From Mesomycoplasma ovipneumoniae (lineage in GTDB: Bacteria > Bacillota_I > Bacilli_A > Mycoplasmatales > Metamycoplasmataceae): 64,000 nucleotides of DNA. Position numbers and translations under genes: made by a program. The notes under the pieces were generated by a model. It was not told the DNA's origin, searched no databases, and saw only the letters and a list, made by a program, of their open reading frames with translations. The stretch is from contig NZ_CP142136.1 of the NCBI RefSeq assembly GCF_035918255.1, forward strand, positions 434,001 to 498,000. Reading direction: 5' to 3'. Below are positions 21,349-33,786 of the stretch, piece after piece. Each line of letters opens with the position of its first letter. The stretch's first letter is position 1.

Positions 21349-23525
21349 TGGATTCGCTCCCTTGTTTGATAATCAAATAGATGTAATTTTCCTGATTTAA
21401 TATTAAATTTGACAATTTCATCGATTTCATAGGTCGGTTTTTTACGCAAGATTATTGAAATTTGACCGATATTTTCAACATCAATTTTGGCAAGAATATC
21501 TTTTCCCAAATATTCAATCACGCTAATTTTGCCTTGAAAATTACCAGCTTCATTTTCAACTAAATCTTCAGCTCTAATTCCGACTCTTATTTTTTCATGA
21601 TCATAATCTTTTAATAATTCAAAAATTATTTGATTATCAACAATGACACTTTTAGTTTCTTTGTCATAAAAAGCATCAAAAATATTCATCTCTGGAACAC
21701 CTAAAAATGAGGCAACAAATTCATTTTTAGGGTTATGATACAACTCAGTTGGAGTTCCAATTTGCTGAACATATCCAGTTGACATACAAATAATTCGATC
21801 CGAAATTGACATTGCCTCTTCTTGGTCGTGAGTAACAAAAACAGTTGTTATTCCGATTTCAGTTTGAATTTTTCGAATTCACTGACGAGTTTGGACTCTT
21901 AGTTTGGCATCTAAATTTGAAAGCGGCTCGTCCATTAGTAAAATATCAGGATGTCGAACAATTCCACGGGCAATTGCAACTCTTTGTTGTTGCCCACCAG
22001 AAAGTTTTGTTGGTTTTTTAGCTAAATTTTTAGTTATTTCAACTTTTTCAGCTGTTCGTAAAACAGCACGATTTATTGCTTCTTTTATTGAAATATTATC
22101 ATTTTGATACTCTTGATATTGCTTTAATTCTTGCTCGTTTAGTTTTGAAGTATTAAGCGAAAACTTATTAATCAAGTTTCTTTCATATTCTAAAAACAGT
22201 TTTAAAGTTTCCTTTTTGTAAGTTTTTGATTTAGTTTTAAGCGATTTTAAAAGCAACAAATTCGGTGAATGACGAGTATTTGTTTCAAGAAATTTCTTTT
22301 TTGTCTCAAGGTAAGTCTGCTCAAGATTTGCAAGTTTTCCTGAATTTTTAATTTGATTTTTTTCGTTTTCAATTTCAGTTTTAAATCAAAGCTCTTTTTC
22401 TTTTTTCTTTTGATTGAAAGCTTCAATTTGTTCTTGATAATCTAATTTGAGTGATTCAGCATCTTTTAGACTTGTTTTATTGCTAAAATTTTTATAACCT
22501 TGTTGAATTTTAGCAAATTCTATTTTTGAATTAGTAAGAAATTGTGCTTGCAATTTCTCAAGTTTTTCTAATTTTTCATATAAAAGTGCTTTTTGTTCTA
22601 AAAAGTTTTGTCTGGCGCGAACTAGTTCAGGAGCATTTTTTATTGCGTATTTTTCTTCCTGAATTTTGTTTTTATGAGCTTTTTTGTCAATTTTGGCTTG
22701 TTTTTTAATTTTTTCAACTTTTAATTTATAAGCTTTTCGAAAGGTAATTGCTTGTTGGATTGGGCAAATTTCCCCTTCTTTTTTACCAAAAATTTTTTTC
22801 CAAAAAGCTCAAAAAATTGACGCAGACTTGCCTAATTTTAAGAAATCAATAGTTAAATTTTTTATTTCAGCTTGCTTGTGTGCCTCAATTAAGAAATAAT
22901 CGGTCTGAAGTTGATTTAAATTATGATAAATTTGTGTTTTAAGTTCGTTATAATCATGTTCTAATTGACGGTAAATATCAAAATAATCAAATAGTTTATT
23001 TTTGTAAATTTCCAAATCTTCAAGTGAAGCGCCATTTTTAGCCAAAACAATTGAATTAGCATTTACGCGCGCAAGCATCGATTTTTCAATTGCTTTTTGC
23101 TTTCATCTTGGGTCATTATGTAAAGCAAAAGCAATGTTCCCAAAAACATTTAAATGCGGATATAGGGCATAATTTTGAAAAACAAGACCAATTTTACGTT
23201 GCTGAGGTGACTTTCGAGTTACATCATCGCCATTGAAAATAATTTGACCTGAAGTTGGATTCAAAAGACCAGCAATTGCATTTAAAATTGTAGTTTTTCC
23301 CGAACCTGAAGGTCCTAAAAGTGTAACAAGTTCACCTTTGTAAATTTTAATATTTGCACTGTCAACAGCAAGTGTTTCACCAAAGTCAATTGTTAGGTCC
23401 TTAATTTCAATTGCAGGTATTGAAAATTTCGACTTATAACGACTATTTGAAGCCTGCCGAATTTTTTTAATCTCGGCTTCAAAATTATTTTTTTCGATTT
23501 TTTTATTATCATCTGTTTTTTTCAT
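21339..23525 (-). CDS. msmK: Sugar-type ABC ATPase (MsmK/UgpC class) with a ~360-residue coiled-coil insert
   Basis: 728 residues, about twice the usual ~370. Walker [12 protein letters not shown] (~residues 68-78) and Q-loop ([19 protein letters not shown]) come first. A Lys/Glu/Gln/Asn-rich helical insert of ~360 residues then follows, before the signature [14 protein letters not shown], Walker [12 protein letters not shown], switch His [11 protein letters not shown], and the C-terminal regulatory OB-type domain (VGIRAEDL). The frame is unbroken through the insert (only Trp TGA codons), so it is genuine and not a frameshift. The start ATG 23525 is one base past the nuclease stop. OppF in this window has an insert in the same topological place, a lineage habit. 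Confidence 0.9.
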
Positions 23526-23526
23526 G

Positions 23527-24474
23527 TTAGTTATTATTTCCACTTTTTGTATCTTTTGAACTTTCTAACCTAAATTTATACCAGTCAACAACATTTCTAT
23601 CTTTATTTCCTTCACCCAGAACTAAAAAATCAGAAATTTTTGCAAGACCTCGTGTTTTATAGATAGATTCAAGATTTTCATTAAGCGAAGATATATTTGA
23701 ATCTTTTATTTTTTCGTAAATTCCGAACTTTTTATTAATGGAATTCTCAACTGCTGCTGCTTGTTTGATTGAATTATAATAATAAATTGTAGTCTGGTTA
23801 GTTATTCCCGAAAATCCTGATTGCAAAGTTGGAACCGCAAGTCCTGCTTTTGTTATTTCAACTCCATAAGATTTATGAAATCCATTATGACCAAAAAATA
23901 AACTTCCAACATAACGATTAAAAGAGCGCGCTGGACCTGTTTTTGGATAAACAAAATAAACTTCAGTGCCTACGGGCAACATTTTTTCGGCAAACTGAGT
24001 TGCTCGTGCGGCATATTCGGCCTCAAGTCCTTCGGTTTTTTTATAAGTTCCAGATATGGACGTACCTACCTCTGGAGTGTCAATACCTTCAATTCTGACA
24101 TTAAAAACAGGTTCAATTAGGACTTCGCCAACAGATTTTAAGGTTGCAGTATCGCCATCAGTCCATTTTTGAATTTGAACTTTTTGGAGGTTAAAAAATT
24201 TTGAATCAGGCAAAATATCATCTTTAAATTTGAGTTTATCTTCTTCAGTTCAAGAATAATTTGGATTAAGAAATTTTGCAATGTCTTTGGCATATTGACT
24301 ATCTTGGTTTTGCAAATCAAGCTCAGGATTTTGCGAAAAATCCTCTATTTTATAGTATTTTTGGGCCTGAAAGTAACCTTGGGGGCCTTGATTTGTTGTA
24401 CAAGAAGCAATAAAAAAAGGGATAAAAGTAAAATTTATACTAGCAAAAAACAGCTTTAAAAAGTTTCTTTTCAT
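23527..24474 (-). CDS. mnuA: Thermonuclease-family (SNase) lipoprotein
   Basis: 315 residues with signal peptide and lipobox (FIASC, Cys ~29), so displayed on the outer face. SNase core: WTDGDTATLKSVG (catalytic Asp), RIEGIDTPEVG (catalytic Arg), EYAARATQFAEKML (catalytic Glu equivalent) and an RSFNRYVG-like second Arg. It degrades host nucleic acid to oligonucleotides; mycoplasmas cannot make bases de novo. Placement in an ABC operon with lipoproteins suggests that products are imported by it. A homologous nuclease within an ABC cluster (Mhp379) was described in M. hyopneumoniae as a surface Ca2+-dependent nuclease (from memory). TGA at 24247-24249 is Trp. Confidence 0.9.
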
Positions 24475-24491
24475 AAGACAAATTTATCAGT

Positions 24492-26612
24492 TTATTTTTT
24501 TTCTCTAGCAAATTCAGGTCCTAAATTTTGACTCAAAGTATTTAAAAAACTGTTAAAATCAGGAACAGTGCCATTGGCTGCCTTAAGTGATTGCATTTGT
24601 GCAACGGTTGAGTCTAAATTTGAACGAAATACAGAGGATCTAGCATCAGCATTATCATAAACAAGTGAATATTTAGCTTTAGCTTGTTCATTATTAAAGC
24701 GACTAAATTGTTCAAGTGCTAACTTTTGACCTTTGTTTTCTGGCTTAGAAACATCGGTACTTAGTGTTGATTTTAGTGGTAATAAATATGAAGTTGCTTT
24801 TGAAAAATACTCAACAGGAGTTATTTTTCCGTATTGTCCGCCAAAGTCAACTTTTTCAGTTAGGATTCAATTTACAAAAGCCTTAACAGCACGGTCTTCT
24901 TTTTCATTTGCGTGAATAAAAATCAAATCAGGACCTTGGGCAGTAACAGCAGTAATTTTTGAATTATTGTCAAATTTGTGTGGTGCTGCTAAAATATCCA
25001 TTTCCTCTTCGTTAAGTGAGCTAGAAGCCGATGTCTCTTCAATTCCATTATATCCGGTAATTACAATTGGCTTAAATTTTTCTGTTGCATCAAGAACTTT
25101 GTATGATCCTTCGATGATTCCAGAAGGAGTTTCATCTCGTGAAGTAAAATAAAACAACTCTTTTTGAGGGTTTTGTTCTAAAAGACTTTTAATTTCAGCT
25201 AAAATTGGTTGCTTAATTTTAACGTTGCTTTTTTTATCAATTGCTTTAACTGTAATTTCTTTTGAGATGTCTGCTAAATCTGATGCTTTAATTACTGCAG
25301 CAAATCTTGGTGAAGTTGGGGAGTAAATATGTCCAGCATCTTTGAAAGTAAAACTTACTTTGTAATTTTTAGAGTTTGCTCTTATATAATTGTGGTGAAA
25401 TCCAGCTGTTGATCCAATTGAAAAAAGTTGTTGATGATTACGGAAATAAGTTGAATTATATTCACCAGGAGCTGTAAAATAAATTGACTTATCAGCCATT
25501 CCTTTGGAAAGTAGATCATAAATTTGCTTTAAATTTTTGTATCTGTCTGTCTCAGGTTTGTTGAAAAATGATGTATAACTAATAAGATTTTCTTTTCGAT
25601 TTAAAACGGTAACTTCTTTAGATTTATCATTTTCTGACAAAGAACGTGAAAGCCCATAAATTAAAGTAGCTGCATTGTCAATCCCTAAAACTGATTTTGC
25701 CGCAGTTAGACTTGAACCTTCAAGTGCTTTTGGAAATGCTTTAACAATTCTTGAAGATAATTTCTGCAAATCACTAAAGTTTTCAATATCAGATTTTTTA
25801 AATTCATAACCAGAAAGACCATCTGTGCTTGGCACGTATTCTTTTCAAAGTTTTTTAATTTCGCTAACATCGTCAGTCTTTTGACCCGCTAATTTGGTAA
25901 ATTCTTCAAAAAAAGCTTTGTCTTCAGCTTTAATTTTTGCTGGATTTTGGTCTTTCATTGCCTGCTGAATAATTCAGCCAAATAAAACTTTATTTACATA
26001 TAAACCTTCAGAGGATTTTCCAAATGGAAGAGTATAGACTCCTTTTTCATCAAGAAACGGAATTTCTGAGTTAATTTGTAAAAAGTCTTCAATTCCTTGC
26101 TCTTTTAGGAAATTTTTGGTATTTTTTTCACTTTCATCAGTTGGATCTTGATCTGATTTTAAATCAGAAACAATCGGAATTGCCATTCTATATTTATTTA
26201 CAATTGCTAATAAAGATGAATAATTTGTAACAATATTAGGTAATTTAAGCCGATCTTTTGTTTCTAAAAAAGTGTTAATTGAATTAGATGCTCCTGAATA
26301 TCCCCCTTGAAAGGATTGTTCTTTCATTTTTATAAAATCAGACTTATCTTTTGCAGTTGTATTTCAAAGTTCGATAATTTTATTTAATGCTTTAATTTCA
26401 TTTCCACTTGAAGAAAAATTGTGACCAAAAACTAACTCACCATCATCTTCAGTGTCAAATCTAGCTCCATCTGAACCGGAAAAAACACCACAAGAAGCAA
26501 TAAGTCCAACTGGTGCTAAAACTGATAAAGAAGATAAGAAAATTCGACTAATTTTCTTTGCTATGTTATTTTTATGCCTTAATTTTGTACCTTTTTTAGT
26601 ATGTGTGTTCAT
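24492..26612 (-). CDS. Large ABC-associated lipoprotein, paralogue 1
   Basis: 706 residues with lipobox LIASC after a basic N-terminus (MNTHTKKGTKLRHKN). The body resembles solute-binding proteins: LPNIVTNYSSLLAIVNKYRM, GVYTLPFGKSSEGLYVNK, TSRDETPSGIIEG, and near the end QGPDLIFIHANEKEDRAV followed by FVNW. I believe this is the MG185/MG260 mycoplasma lipoprotein family (Lipoprotein_X and Lipoprotein_10 domains), from memory. Seventeen bases separate it from mnuA. Role inferred: substrate capture for the downstream permeases. Confidence 0.82.
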
Positions 26613-26630
26613 TTTTTTCTCCTTAGAATT

Positions 26631-28823
26631 TTATTTTTGTGTATTTTTTTCTGTTTTTTCTTTGTTTAACTTAACTGATGCGCCGATATTCTGCTTTAAA
26701 ATTTTAAGAAAAGTATCAAACTCAAGATTTAAATTCGGGTTGGCTAAAAACTGATTGTAAAGTTGAGAAATACTTCCTAAAGTTGCTTTTCGGAAAACAT
26801 TTGAGTCAATTCCTGCAGGTTCGGTAAAAACTCGATATTTTTCAGGGTTTTTTAACTGATTTTGGAATTGTTCATAAGCAACTTTGAAAGCATTATTCGC
26901 TGCAAACGCTGGATTTTCATCAAAATTTGATTCCAAATTTGCCTTAGTTGGATTTATGTTTGAAGCTGAAAATGCTAAAAAATCGCTCGGAGTTACAACC
27001 ATTTTTTTGTTATTTGCTCCGTTAAATTCAATTTTTTCCGAAATAAATCATTTAACAAAGTTAAGTGTGGCTTCATTTTCGGTTGGATTATTGTAAAATC
27101 CAATCAAAGATGGTCCTTGGGATGTAACGATATTAAATTTATTTGATTCTTGTGTTTTTGAAGGTTCGTTGAGAAACTCTAACTCGTCTTCATTAAGTTT
27201 TTTAGGTGAACCTGAAAAAATAAAAGCATTTTCAGGTTGGTTAATGAGTTTAACTTTGTTTTTTTCTGATTCAACATAAAGTGAAGAGGTATTTGATTCC
27301 TCTTTGAGTCTATCATTAATTCACTTGTCAAAATCAGAATCAATTGCTAAAAAATTAAAACGGTTTAAATTAGGCTTTGATTTTATAGCTTCTTTTATTT
27401 TCTGAATTAAATCTGCATCATCAGTTTTGCTTAAAAAAATCTCATTCCCTGTTACAGAAAATGAATTTCCTTCATAAACATAACCGGTTGAATTATCTAA
27501 AATTTGGTGAACTTTTGCAATTGCATTTGCAGGCATATTTTCTTCACTTACTATTTTTCAAATTTTAGATTTTGAGCCAACCGGGTAGTCAAAAGTTTTT
27601 GTATTAACTTTTAGACGTAAAAAATTTTGTCCTTGTTTTTCAAAGTTACGTGAATAATCACTTGTTGAAGTAATTGCAAAAACTAATTGGTGATTTTTTA
27701 AAAATTCACTAGCCTTAGTTGTGCCGCTTGTTGGACCAAGTAATTTATTTTTTACTAAATCTACTAATATTTCATAGGCTTTTTTTGCATTTTGGTGATT
27801 TGTGCTTGTCTCATCAAAAAGATTTGTGTAGTTTAGTGAGCTACCATCAAGATTTTTAAAATAACTTGAATTTTCATATTCACCATCTGCTTGGGCAAAT
27901 GCTACAAAAAAGAACAATGCGGCTGTGTCATTTAGTCCGAGTAAAAAGTTAACTTTTTCGGTTTGACTGCCTTTTTCGGCATCTGGGAATGATTTTCTAA
28001 CTCGACTTAAAAAATCAATAAGGTCTTTATAATTATTGAATTTTTCAAAACTAAAAGTATAACCGTCAAAACCGCCTTGATCTGAAGGAAAACTTTTGTA
28101 TTGACCTCAGACTTTTTTGATGTATTCAAGATCAGTTTTTTTTGGATCTAAATTTTCAACTCGTGTTTTATCAGATTCGCTAATTTTAAAATTAGTACTT
28201 GTTTTTGCTGATTCTAGTATGTATGATAAAACCGGTTTGTCAAGCAAAAGTGCCTTTGAAGTTTTTAGTATTGGTAAAAAAGGTAGTGTATTTTGGTCAA
28301 TTTCCGGTAAATTTTTTGTTTCAGCCAGAAATCTTTCATCATAACTATTTTTAATTGTTTGGGCTAAATCACTTTGGGAATTTAGATCCAAAATCATACC
28401 GTGTTTATTCAAATTAGCCGCCAGAGCTGGGTAATTTAGTGTTAAATTTGGTAGTTTTTTTGTATCTTTAACTTCTAAGAGTGTTATTAAATTAGTTTGA
28501 TCATTGATGTAATTTGCCGCGATATTTTCTAATTTTACCGGTAAAAATCCTGCCTGTTTGTCTTTAACTTCGGATTTTTCATTTCATTTTTCAAAAATTG
28601 CTTTTAGAGCTTTAGTTCGATTATCTGTAGGCCCAAAAATTACGCGAAAATCGATTGTATTATCATTTTCGGTTTCAAAATGAAGTGGATTGTCTTTTTG
28701 TGATTTTAATTCAGTGTGATTTGAATTTGAAAAACAGGACGTTAAAATAGCCAAAGAAGAAACCGGTCCTAAGCTAATTGCTGTTTTTAAAAATATTGAC
28801 TTAAATTTGTTAATTTTTTTCAT
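26631..28823 (-). CDS. Large ABC-associated lipoprotein, paralogue 2
   Basis: 730 residues with lipobox AILTSC (Cys ~30). Same domain order as its neighbours: LPNLTLNYPALAANLNKHGM, a central YxFSF..DGGFDGY segment, and near the C-terminus SQGPSLIGFYNNPTENEATL. Divergent from paralogue 1 (roughly a third identical by eye), so an old duplication rather than a recent tandem event. It ends 18 bases before paralogue 1. The frame holds about eight TGA/Trp codons. Confidence 0.8.
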
Positions 28824-28945
28824 TGTTAAATTTCTTTTTTAATAAGAAGATTTGCAGTATCTGTAATTTATGTGCTTATGTGTTTTTTAAAAGTGACTTG
28901 AATTTTCTAATTTTGTTTTTCCAAATAGCTCTCCTGTTAGTTTTT

Positions 28946-29040
28946 AAAATAAAAAAGCACAACGATAAATTATCTTAATTTACTTAGTCAAAAATTTAAC
29001 AATTTAGACCAACTAACAATAAATAATTTCCAGTTGTGCT
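28946..29040 (-). terminator. Internal terminator/attenuator hairpin between lipoproteins 3 and 2
   Basis: On the minus strand AGCACAAC (29040-29033) can pair with GTTGTGCT (28963-28956), followed at once by TTTTTTATTTT. The ~68-nt loop contains further self-complementary AT stretches (AAATTATTT/AAATTATCT-like). It would end or thin out transcripts after lipoprotein 3. The rest of 28824-28945 and 29041-29171 shows no gene. Confidence 0.6.
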
Positions 29041-29171
29041 TAACATTTACGATTATTATATAACTTTTTAATAAAAAATTAACAAAAATTACATTTTTTT
29101 CATAAAGTTGTTGAATTTCTTCTAAATTAATTAAACTTTAATTTAAAAAGTTAAGCTTTTTTACCCAAAAA

Positions 29172-31322
29172 TTAACTCACATTTGCTGAATTTAATTTTG
29201 TTTGCAATGCTGTTAAAAATTTTTCAAAACTAGCTTGATTTTGGGATCCATTAACAACAAGACGACCCATTTGGTTTAGTGTTGTTTTTACTTCTTGACG
29301 GATTAGCGCACTTCTTGAATCAACTGGATCCATATAAAATGAATTGTGCTGAGGGTCATCATTAACGGTTTTAAAATTTTTAAATGCGGTTCTAAAAGAA
29401 TTATTTTGTTGAAATTTTTCAGTATTAGCCAAACTTTCACCAAAAACTTGTCTTGTTGGTGCTAGATAATTACCACGAAATGCAACATATTCGCTCGGAC
29501 TACCATGATATTTTGCCTCACCAGATTGATCTTGGTATGTAAAGTCTTGTTTGTGAGTTAGCATTCATTTTAGGAAATTTTTTGTCGCAATATCTTCTTC
29601 CTCATTTGAGTGAAAAGCGATTAAATCTGGACCTTGGTAAGTAAAAATACTTTTTGGATCAGTGCTTGAATTTTTAATTGGCTCTTGGAGGAAAACAACT
29701 TCATTTTGATTTAAATGTTTATCACCCCCTGGATTTTCAATGCTGGCATTTTTTAGTAAAAAAATGTCGTTTTTGTCATTTTTATTTGTAAGATTAATTA
29801 TTTCTGAGTCAGTGTTTTTAATTTTTTCTTGATAAAACTTATAAAAATCATCGCCAAAAACTAAATAAGATTGACCTGAATCTTTATTAGAATCAACAAA
29901 TTCTTTTACTTTTTTAGCTTGACTGGCGTCATTAGGATCTAAATAAACATTTGAATCAGCATAAGTTGAACTTTTAGTCTCATTTATTAAATGACTGATT
30001 TGATTTGTTAAGACATTTTTTAACTCATAAATTGCTTTTTGGGAATCTGTTTGGCTTGGATCGAGTTCGCGAATTTGGTATGCTTGGACATTTGAAGAAA
30101 ATGGAATTTTTTCACTTTTTCCGTTTACTTGGAAAACAAAATTAGATTTTGACCTTGAAAAACGGCGTTGATAATTACTTGTTGAGGAAATTGCCATGGC
30201 AAGTTGGTGATTATTCATCAAATTGTTTGCAAAACTTTCTTGTGAAAATCTTCCTGGATAAAAAATAGCGTCTGTTTTAAAAAGATCTAAAATTTGTTCA
30301 TAGTTTTTCTTTGTGTTTTGATAACTTTGAGAATTTTTATTAAATAATTTATCAAAACTAACTCGTTCTAATTCTTTTGATTTTTCCCTTGTTACCTCGA
30401 ACATAAAATTAGAATAATCCCCGCTAGCTGATGCAAAAATTTTGGAAAAAGCTAAATTTTCAATGTCATCAGTTCCAAAAGGAAAATCTCCTGTACCAAT
30501 GTCAGCAGGTTTTAATACAAATCCTTGTTTAATTCTTTTAGAAAAATCAAAAACTTTATCATAATATTCGAATGTCTCATGCGAAAGTTCAAAATTCTGT
30601 CAAGGATTAGGGTTTTTATCATCAAAACTTCGCGGTGTTCATAGCTTTTTAATATGTTCCATGTCTGATTCTGGCAAAGAAAACTGCTCAAAAAAACGCT
30701 TATCTGCAGGAGAATCTGCAATTTTAGCGCCATTTTTCTTTGCATTTTCAATAATTCAAGCCATAATAGGTCCGTTTACAACTAAAGTTTGTGAAGATTT
30801 AACAAATGGAATTGTATAAATTCCTTTTTCATCAAGAGTTGCTATTTGAGTATTAGACTCGAGAAATTTTGGATGATAAGTATCTTTTATAGCTTGGGCT
30901 AAATCTGGGAACTTGTTTAGATCTAAAAGCATTTTATATTTAGCCGCATTTGCTGCAACAGATGGATAATTTATTACGAGATTTAGGGCTTGATTTCTGT
31001 CTTTTGCCGAGAAAATTTGAGTGAATTTACCTGTCATTTCGGTATAATCTTTGTCATAATTTGGAGTTAATTTAATTGGTAAATATTCACGATTATTTTG
31101 ATCTTTAACTTCAGGTTTGCTATTTCAAAGTTTAACAACTTGATCTAAAGCCTGAAATCTTGGTTGATTTTCATTTCAACTTGTTACAAATTGAAGCTCT
31201 CCATCTTTATTTCCGTCAAATCCAAATTCCTTACCATTCGTAGTGCCTACTGTACAAGAAACTAAGGCTAATCCTGAGATAAAAAGTGGTGAGAATAAAA
31301 TTGGTTTTGCTAGTTTTTTCAT
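29172..31322 (-). CDS. Large ABC-associated lipoprotein, paralogue 3 (first gene of the operon)
   Basis: 716 residues with a short signal and lipobox ALVSC (Cys ~23). Shared blocks with the other two: LVINYPSVAANAAKYKMLLD, GIYTIPFVKSSQTLVVNGPI, and YQGPDLIAFHSNEEEDIATK followed by NFLKW. It has the only obvious promoter of the cluster directly upstream, and a terminator-like hairpin directly downstream, so it may be expressed at a higher level than the rest. ATG 31322 follows AGAGGATC, a modest ribosome site. Confidence 0.82.
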
Positions 31323-31363
31323 AGTATTTTGATCCTCTTTGTTTAGTTTTTTTTTTAAAATAA

Positions 31364-31458
31364 AAAATCATCTCAAAAAATAAATTGTTTAAATTAAAAC
31401 ATGTTAATAAAAACAAACGGTAATTTTTTGAGATGATTTTAAATTTGTAATAATTATA
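31364..31458 (-). promoter_or_regulatory. Operon promoter with a perfect 18-bp hairpin at the transcript start
   Basis: Minus-strand -10 TATAAT (31458-31453). Predicted start ~31446 is followed at once by AAAATCATCTCAAAAAAT (31440-31423), the exact complement of 31381-31364, with a 41-nt loop and then a T-rich run. This could be an attenuator, a 5' stabiliser or an operator. Confidence 0.6.
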
Positions 31459-31567
31459 GCACAAATTTTAAAAAAACAAAAAAATTTAAAAATTTATTTT
31501 TAACGGCTTTTTAACTAATAATTTACTTAAAAAGCGCATCTTTTTTGCAATTTTGCTGTTAAATCAA

Positions 31568-32500
31568 CTATCTTAAGACTTGGAGCAAGTATAATTCAAA
31601 AGCTATTTTGTTATTAATTTGCGAAGTTTTGATTTCTGTATCTAATTTTGCAAGATTAATTATTAATTTTTCAATTTTTTTAATTCCATTTTTATTATAT
31701 AGTTCGACTGCTTTTCTAAGTTGGAAATCAGAAATATTAAGATTCTTAGTGATATATGAATCTTTTTTACCTGCTTTTTTATGCAAAAAAACAACAAAAC
31801 TAAGCAATAATTTTGAGTTTATTTGACCTAATAACAAGCCAATTGTATGCCCTTCTAATAATTTTTGTCGGTAAAATTTTAGAACTTTTTTTAAATCAAA
31901 ATCAACAAATGATTCAATAAAACCTCAAGTAGAATATGATGAATAGTCGCTTATATATTGGCGAATTATTGCTGAATTTATAGGTTTATTTAGAGTTTTT
32001 AGCTTTGCAACTTCATTATAAATAATTGAACCATTTAGTGGTAAGCGTGATTCAAGCTCAAAAATTTTGGTTGATTCTAATTCAACTTTAAATTTTTTGA
32101 GCATTTGAGCAATAAATTGGCCAACATTTTGTTTTGTAATTTGTGGTACTTCAATAATTTTAGCGGCTTGGGGAGTAAAATGCTTATAAATTCATGAATT
32201 TTTAAGAGCAAAATTGGTTAAATTTTCATCAAAAACATATTTAAATATGATTGTGTGTTTTGTTTTTATAATTTTAGAAGCTAATAGATTATTTAATTTT
32301 TCATTTTTTGAAAAAAGCAAAAAATTATTAAAAATTAATACTTTTTTTTCGTCAAAAAGCGATGAACCTTCAAGGTTTTCCTGTATAAAATCTAGTGAAT
32401 CATTTGTAAAAAAATTTATTAACAATGAGTTTTTAATTTCTGGGAGTCTAGAAATTTTTTCTTGGACAAGGAAATTGTCGCTTCCAATGATGAAAAACAT
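31568..32500 (-). CDS. holA: DNA polymerase III delta subunit (clamp-loader HolA)
   Basis: 310 residues. N-terminal FFIIGSDNFLVQEKI, central SLFDEKKVLIFNNFLLF, and the C-terminal helical part (SYSTWGFIESFVDFDL, GLLLGQINSKLLLS) follow HolA, which opens the sliding clamp. Start: an upstream in-frame ATG at 32518 overlaps the -10 box TATAAT; the ATG at 32500 lies 12 bases after that box, so a leaderless message starting at 32500 is preferred. The stop is TAG. The gene overlaps comEC by 82 bases. Confidence 0.75.
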
Positions 32501-33786
32501 ACTAATGAAATTATACATGAAATAATTAAAAAAACTAAACTGGATTGAATATTTAAAGTTAAAATTTGAAATTCTTGGATATAGCCAACACTCTGGATGA
32601 AAAACTTGCTAATTCATTCAACAATTTGCGGGTTAAAAATGAATATGAGCAAACTTGTGTATAAAAAAGTAAAAAAACCGGTAAAAACAATCGTATTTAT
32701 TGGCGCCATAAAGTTGTAATAGGAATTTAAAAAAGTTGAAAAAATACTGCTAAAAAAATTTACAAATAAGAAATTAACAACAACTTTGTGCCAATTTTTT
32801 GGAAATTTTATCTCATTTATTATTGTTATTATAAAACTAATTGTAAAAGTTAAAACAAATCCTAATGAGTAAAAAATTAAAGGATTTATAGATAAAATTA
32901 AAATTCCACTCATTGATAGAAGTTCTATTTTATTAAATTTTTTATTTAAAAATAACTTATTAATTTCAATGAGACCTCAGAATAAAAGACCTCTTAGGAA
33001 TGAAATTGAAAAATTGAACAAAAATAGTTGAAAAATCAAAAAACAAAAAAACAAAGGCTTGTATATAAATTGCCGTATTTTCAACATTTTCGAAAATCAA
33101 AAAAATAATTGTTTAAAAAGATTAATATGAAATCCTGAAATGACAAAAATTTGATAGACTCCAAGATTTACTAATATTTTTCGAAATTCACTAGCATCCA
33201 CGGGAGTTTCACCAAGAAAAATCATTGGAATTAGTTTTTTTGAATAATTTTCTTGAATTGAGAAAAATTTTCTAACTTTTGAAAAAATAGTATTGCTTTC
33301 TTCTAAAAAAGTAATTTTTGCATCTTCTAAAACTAAAAATGAACCTTTTGATTTTAAATACGAAATAAAGTCAAAATTTGATGTGTTTTTAGGTCTAACA
33401 AGTTTGCCGCTAAGTTTTAATAGTGTTCCAATTTCGTATTGATTGCCGCGGATAAAAATTTTATCATCGCCAAATTTTACAAAATTCCCAAAACTAACTT
33501 TATCAACAACTTTACTTTCAAAACTAATACTTGAATTTGGAATTTTTGGAAACATTAGTCAATAAGATACTAAAAAAAATAACACTAACAACAGCAAAAA
33601 AATAATTTTTTTAAATTCACCAACAAAAATTAAAAATGAAACTGATAAAAATAACAATACAACTCAGGTAATTCTAAAATTATCCACTAATAAAATTGTA
33701 AAAATACAACTTAAAAAAATTGCTAATCAAGAATAAAATTTTCTTGAAGAATTTTTAAAGTTGCCGAATCAAGATGCAAAGCTCAT
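32419..33786 (-). CDS. comEC: ComEC/Rec2-like competence membrane protein (no beta-lactamase domain)
   Basis: 455 residues. N-terminal membrane segments (YSWLAIFLSCIFTILLV, VVLLFLSVSFLIFVG, FLLLLVLFFLVSY), a soluble OB-like part (IFIRGNQYEIGTLLKLSGKL), then the competence-domain signature GVYQIFVISGFHINLF, then more membrane helices to the end. ComEC forms the channel for incoming single-stranded DNA. The metallo-beta-lactamase-like C-terminus of longer ComEC proteins is absent. Start ATG 33786 overlaps the ComEA-like gene by 64 bases; a later ATG at 33555 would lose the first helices. The unusually long 3' overlap with holA makes the C-terminal limit less certain. Confidence 0.75.

Noticed and set aside
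28946-29040. T-box or riboswitch in the lipoprotein 3-2 gap
   Set aside because: Only an AGCACAAC/GTTGTGCT stem with a U run can be seen; no conserved aptamer core. Treated as a terminator.
30512-30751. 79-codon minus-strand frame in lipoprotein paralogue 3
   Set aside because: It is out of frame with the lipoprotein, whose own frame stays open there once TGA is read as Trp.
32614-33555. Two separate short comEC fragments (frameshift)
   Set aside because: Both parts lie in one frame, separated only by TGA/Trp codons; checked codon by codon with no TAA or TAG.
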